Source of the DNA: Rhizobium subbaraonis
GTDB lineage: Bacteria > Pseudomonadota > Alphaproteobacteria > Rhizobiales > Rhizobiaceae
DNA length: 33,245 bases
Direction of reading: 5' to 3'
NCBI RefSeq assembly: GCF_900220975.1
Contig: NZ_OBQD01000034.1
Coordinates: 1-33,245 of the forward strand
Shown: positions 32,366 to 33,245 of the stretch, one piece after another
Layout of the letters: the number at the start of each line of letters is the position of its first letter
How positions within the stretch are numbered: the stretch's first letter is position 1
The notes under the pieces: generated by a model
The model's database searches: none
What the model was told of the DNA's origin: nothing
Seen by the model: the letters and a program-made list of their open reading frames with translations, nothing else
Program-made: the position numbers and the translations under genes

Positions 32366-32975
32366 ATGGCCAAGAAGCCGGTCGAACGACTTGATCCGAC
32401 ACAATCCACGATAAAGAAACTCTTCGCCTATAGCGGAAACCAATGCGCGATCCCCGATTGCCAGGAGCGGCTTGTCGACGCAAGCGGCGCCATGCTGGGC
32501 AAGATCGCCATATCTACGCCGCCGAAAAAGGCGGGCCGCGCTTCGATTCCAAGATGAGCAACGAAGACCGCCGCAGCTTCGACAGAGGTGTTCGACGTTA
32601 CCGACTCGATGAAGAGGTCGAAGGGCTGGCTACCTTCATCGACCGACTGAAGGAGCTTCCCCTTGAAGAGCGCGCCTTCGCCATCAAGCTGACGGAGCGC
32701 ATGAGGCACGAGACGTCGACAATCTGCCGGCTGAAGATGTGGCGGGCGCATTCAGCCTGGGTAAGACCAAGCTACGTCAGCGTATGAACCTGCTTGAGCA
32801 TCATTTGCTTGGCGATATCACCGCGGGCCATGGTTACCAGCAATATATCGTGCGTCTGTGGGACCGCGATCCCGGCAGCAATCCCTGGATTGAAATGCTG
32901 GAATTCTGCGACAGGACCGGCATCGCCATCGACAGTCTCGTCTCCGATCTTAACTTCGCGCAATATGACGCATGA
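32366..32975 (+). pseudogene. HNH-nuclease-like gene broken by two one-base deletions
   Basis: From ATG 32366 the frame gives KLFAYSGNQCAIPDCQERLV (a CxxxxC zinc pair of HNH proteins) and then shifts near 32508. The next frame continues HIYAAEKGGPRFDSKMSNEDRR, where HI of the HNH core and the F-D-S stretch are recognisable, and LATFIDRLKELPLEERAFA. A second shift near 32711 leads to DNLPAEDVAGAFSLGKTKL up to the stop at 32975. Adding one base at each point restores a 203-residue protein. The later CxxH/HH part of the nuclease seems missing. It was probably an HNH protein of a mobile-element cargo, now decayed. Confidence 0.65.
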
Positions 32976-33085
32976 CGGCATCGCCTCGATGCTATCGGCG
33001 GCATGGGCTTTGATTCGGAATTGCTGGTCGAGGTTCCAAGGCTGAATTCCGGACTGTCGTTTCCACGAGTTTCCGTATCTTGGGT

Positions 33086-33103
33086 GGGGGAAAGCTTTCC
33101 CCC
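33086..33103. repeat. Perfect 18-bp palindrome
   Basis: GGGGGAAAGCTTTCCCCC is fully self-complementary. It is followed closely by GCCGGC-actgcgtt-GCCGGC, a second inverted repeat. It lies in the gene-poor end of the window after the HNH remnant and before a possible ORF start at 33157. It may be an operator, a hairpin leader or an origin/transfer element. The function is unknown. Confidence 0.5.
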
Positions 33104-33156
33104 TGGCCGGCACTGCGTTGCCGGCGCACCCTCTTCAGCGGGGAGACCCCCAGGCT

Positions 33157-33245
33157 GTGCAGAAACTCATCCTGATGTCGCTGAGCTTGGACGCTACGCC
33201 CAAGTGGCGACCCGGCGAGTCAGCTTTGGTTCGGTCAATGTCCTC
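33157..33245 (+). CDS. Possible start of an ORF running off the window
   Basis: A GTG at 33157 with GGGAG upstream opens a frame that stays open to the window end (at least 29 codons, beginning VQKLILMSLSLDATPKWRPG). An ATG in the same frame is at 33175. Too short to identify. Confidence 0.2.
   Translation, partial: MQKLILMSLSLDATPKWRPGESALVRSMS

Noticed and set aside
1-33245. CRISPR array
   Set aside because: No regularly spaced direct repeats were seen; only short isolated inverted or tandem repeats are present.

Overview
The window looks like GC-rich alphaproteobacterial DNA, most likely from the order Hyphomicrobiales (Rhizobiales). I judge this from codon use and from the family make-up: a rhizobial-style arcDABC cluster, a phaC / MaoC-Pta / ackA / fabI operon, DUF308, DUF1269 and DUF2955 proteins, and an IS427-type IS5 element. 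It reads as an accessory region tuned to low-oxygen or energy-limited life, ending at the edge of an integrated mobile element.

Layout. (1) 1-5664, minus strand: YfcC-type transporter, arginine deiminase, ornithine carbamoyltransferase and carbamate kinase, then a small unknown protein and a universal stress protein (USP). A near-perfect 21-bp palindrome lies over the arc promoter, beside a divergent TetR gene. (2) 5794-10363, plus strand: TetR, a possible small ORF, a GltS-type glutamate/Na+ symporter, an HlyD/EmrA adaptor and a DUF2955 membrane protein. (3) 10552-16320: a frameshifted TetR followed by a tight operon of PHA synthase, a MaoC-Pta fusion, acetate kinase and enoyl-ACP reductase. 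(4) 16439-20001: a lipoprotein alpha/beta hydrolase, HdeD-like, small unknown, tandem USP and DUF1269 proteins. (5) 20057-27629: a full Na+-NQR operon (nqrABCDEF-apbE-nqrM), then a CBS-pair protein and a Tat-exported nitroreductase-fold protein. (6) 27700-29375: a broken cation-exchanger gene fused to an IS630 remnant, which carries an intact IS5-family insertion. (7) 29519-33245: the 3' half of a tRNA-Gly with its terminator, a tyrosine integrase, a HTH/PIN toxin-antitoxin-like pair and a decayed HNH nuclease gene. This is probably one end of an integrative element that continues to the right.

How it fits together (inference). The arginine deiminase pathway and Pta-AckA both make ATP by substrate-level phosphorylation. 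PHA synthesis can absorb reductant and acetyl-CoA. Na+-NQR would turn NADH oxidation into a sodium gradient, which GltS could use. USP, HdeD and CBS proteins are typical stress or energy-status partners. The main oddities are an NqrB with no visible FMN-attachment motif, a MaoC domain without its usual catalytic residues, and single-base frameshifts in nqrA, the second tetR and the HNH gene. All calls come from reading the sequence by eye; no database search was run.
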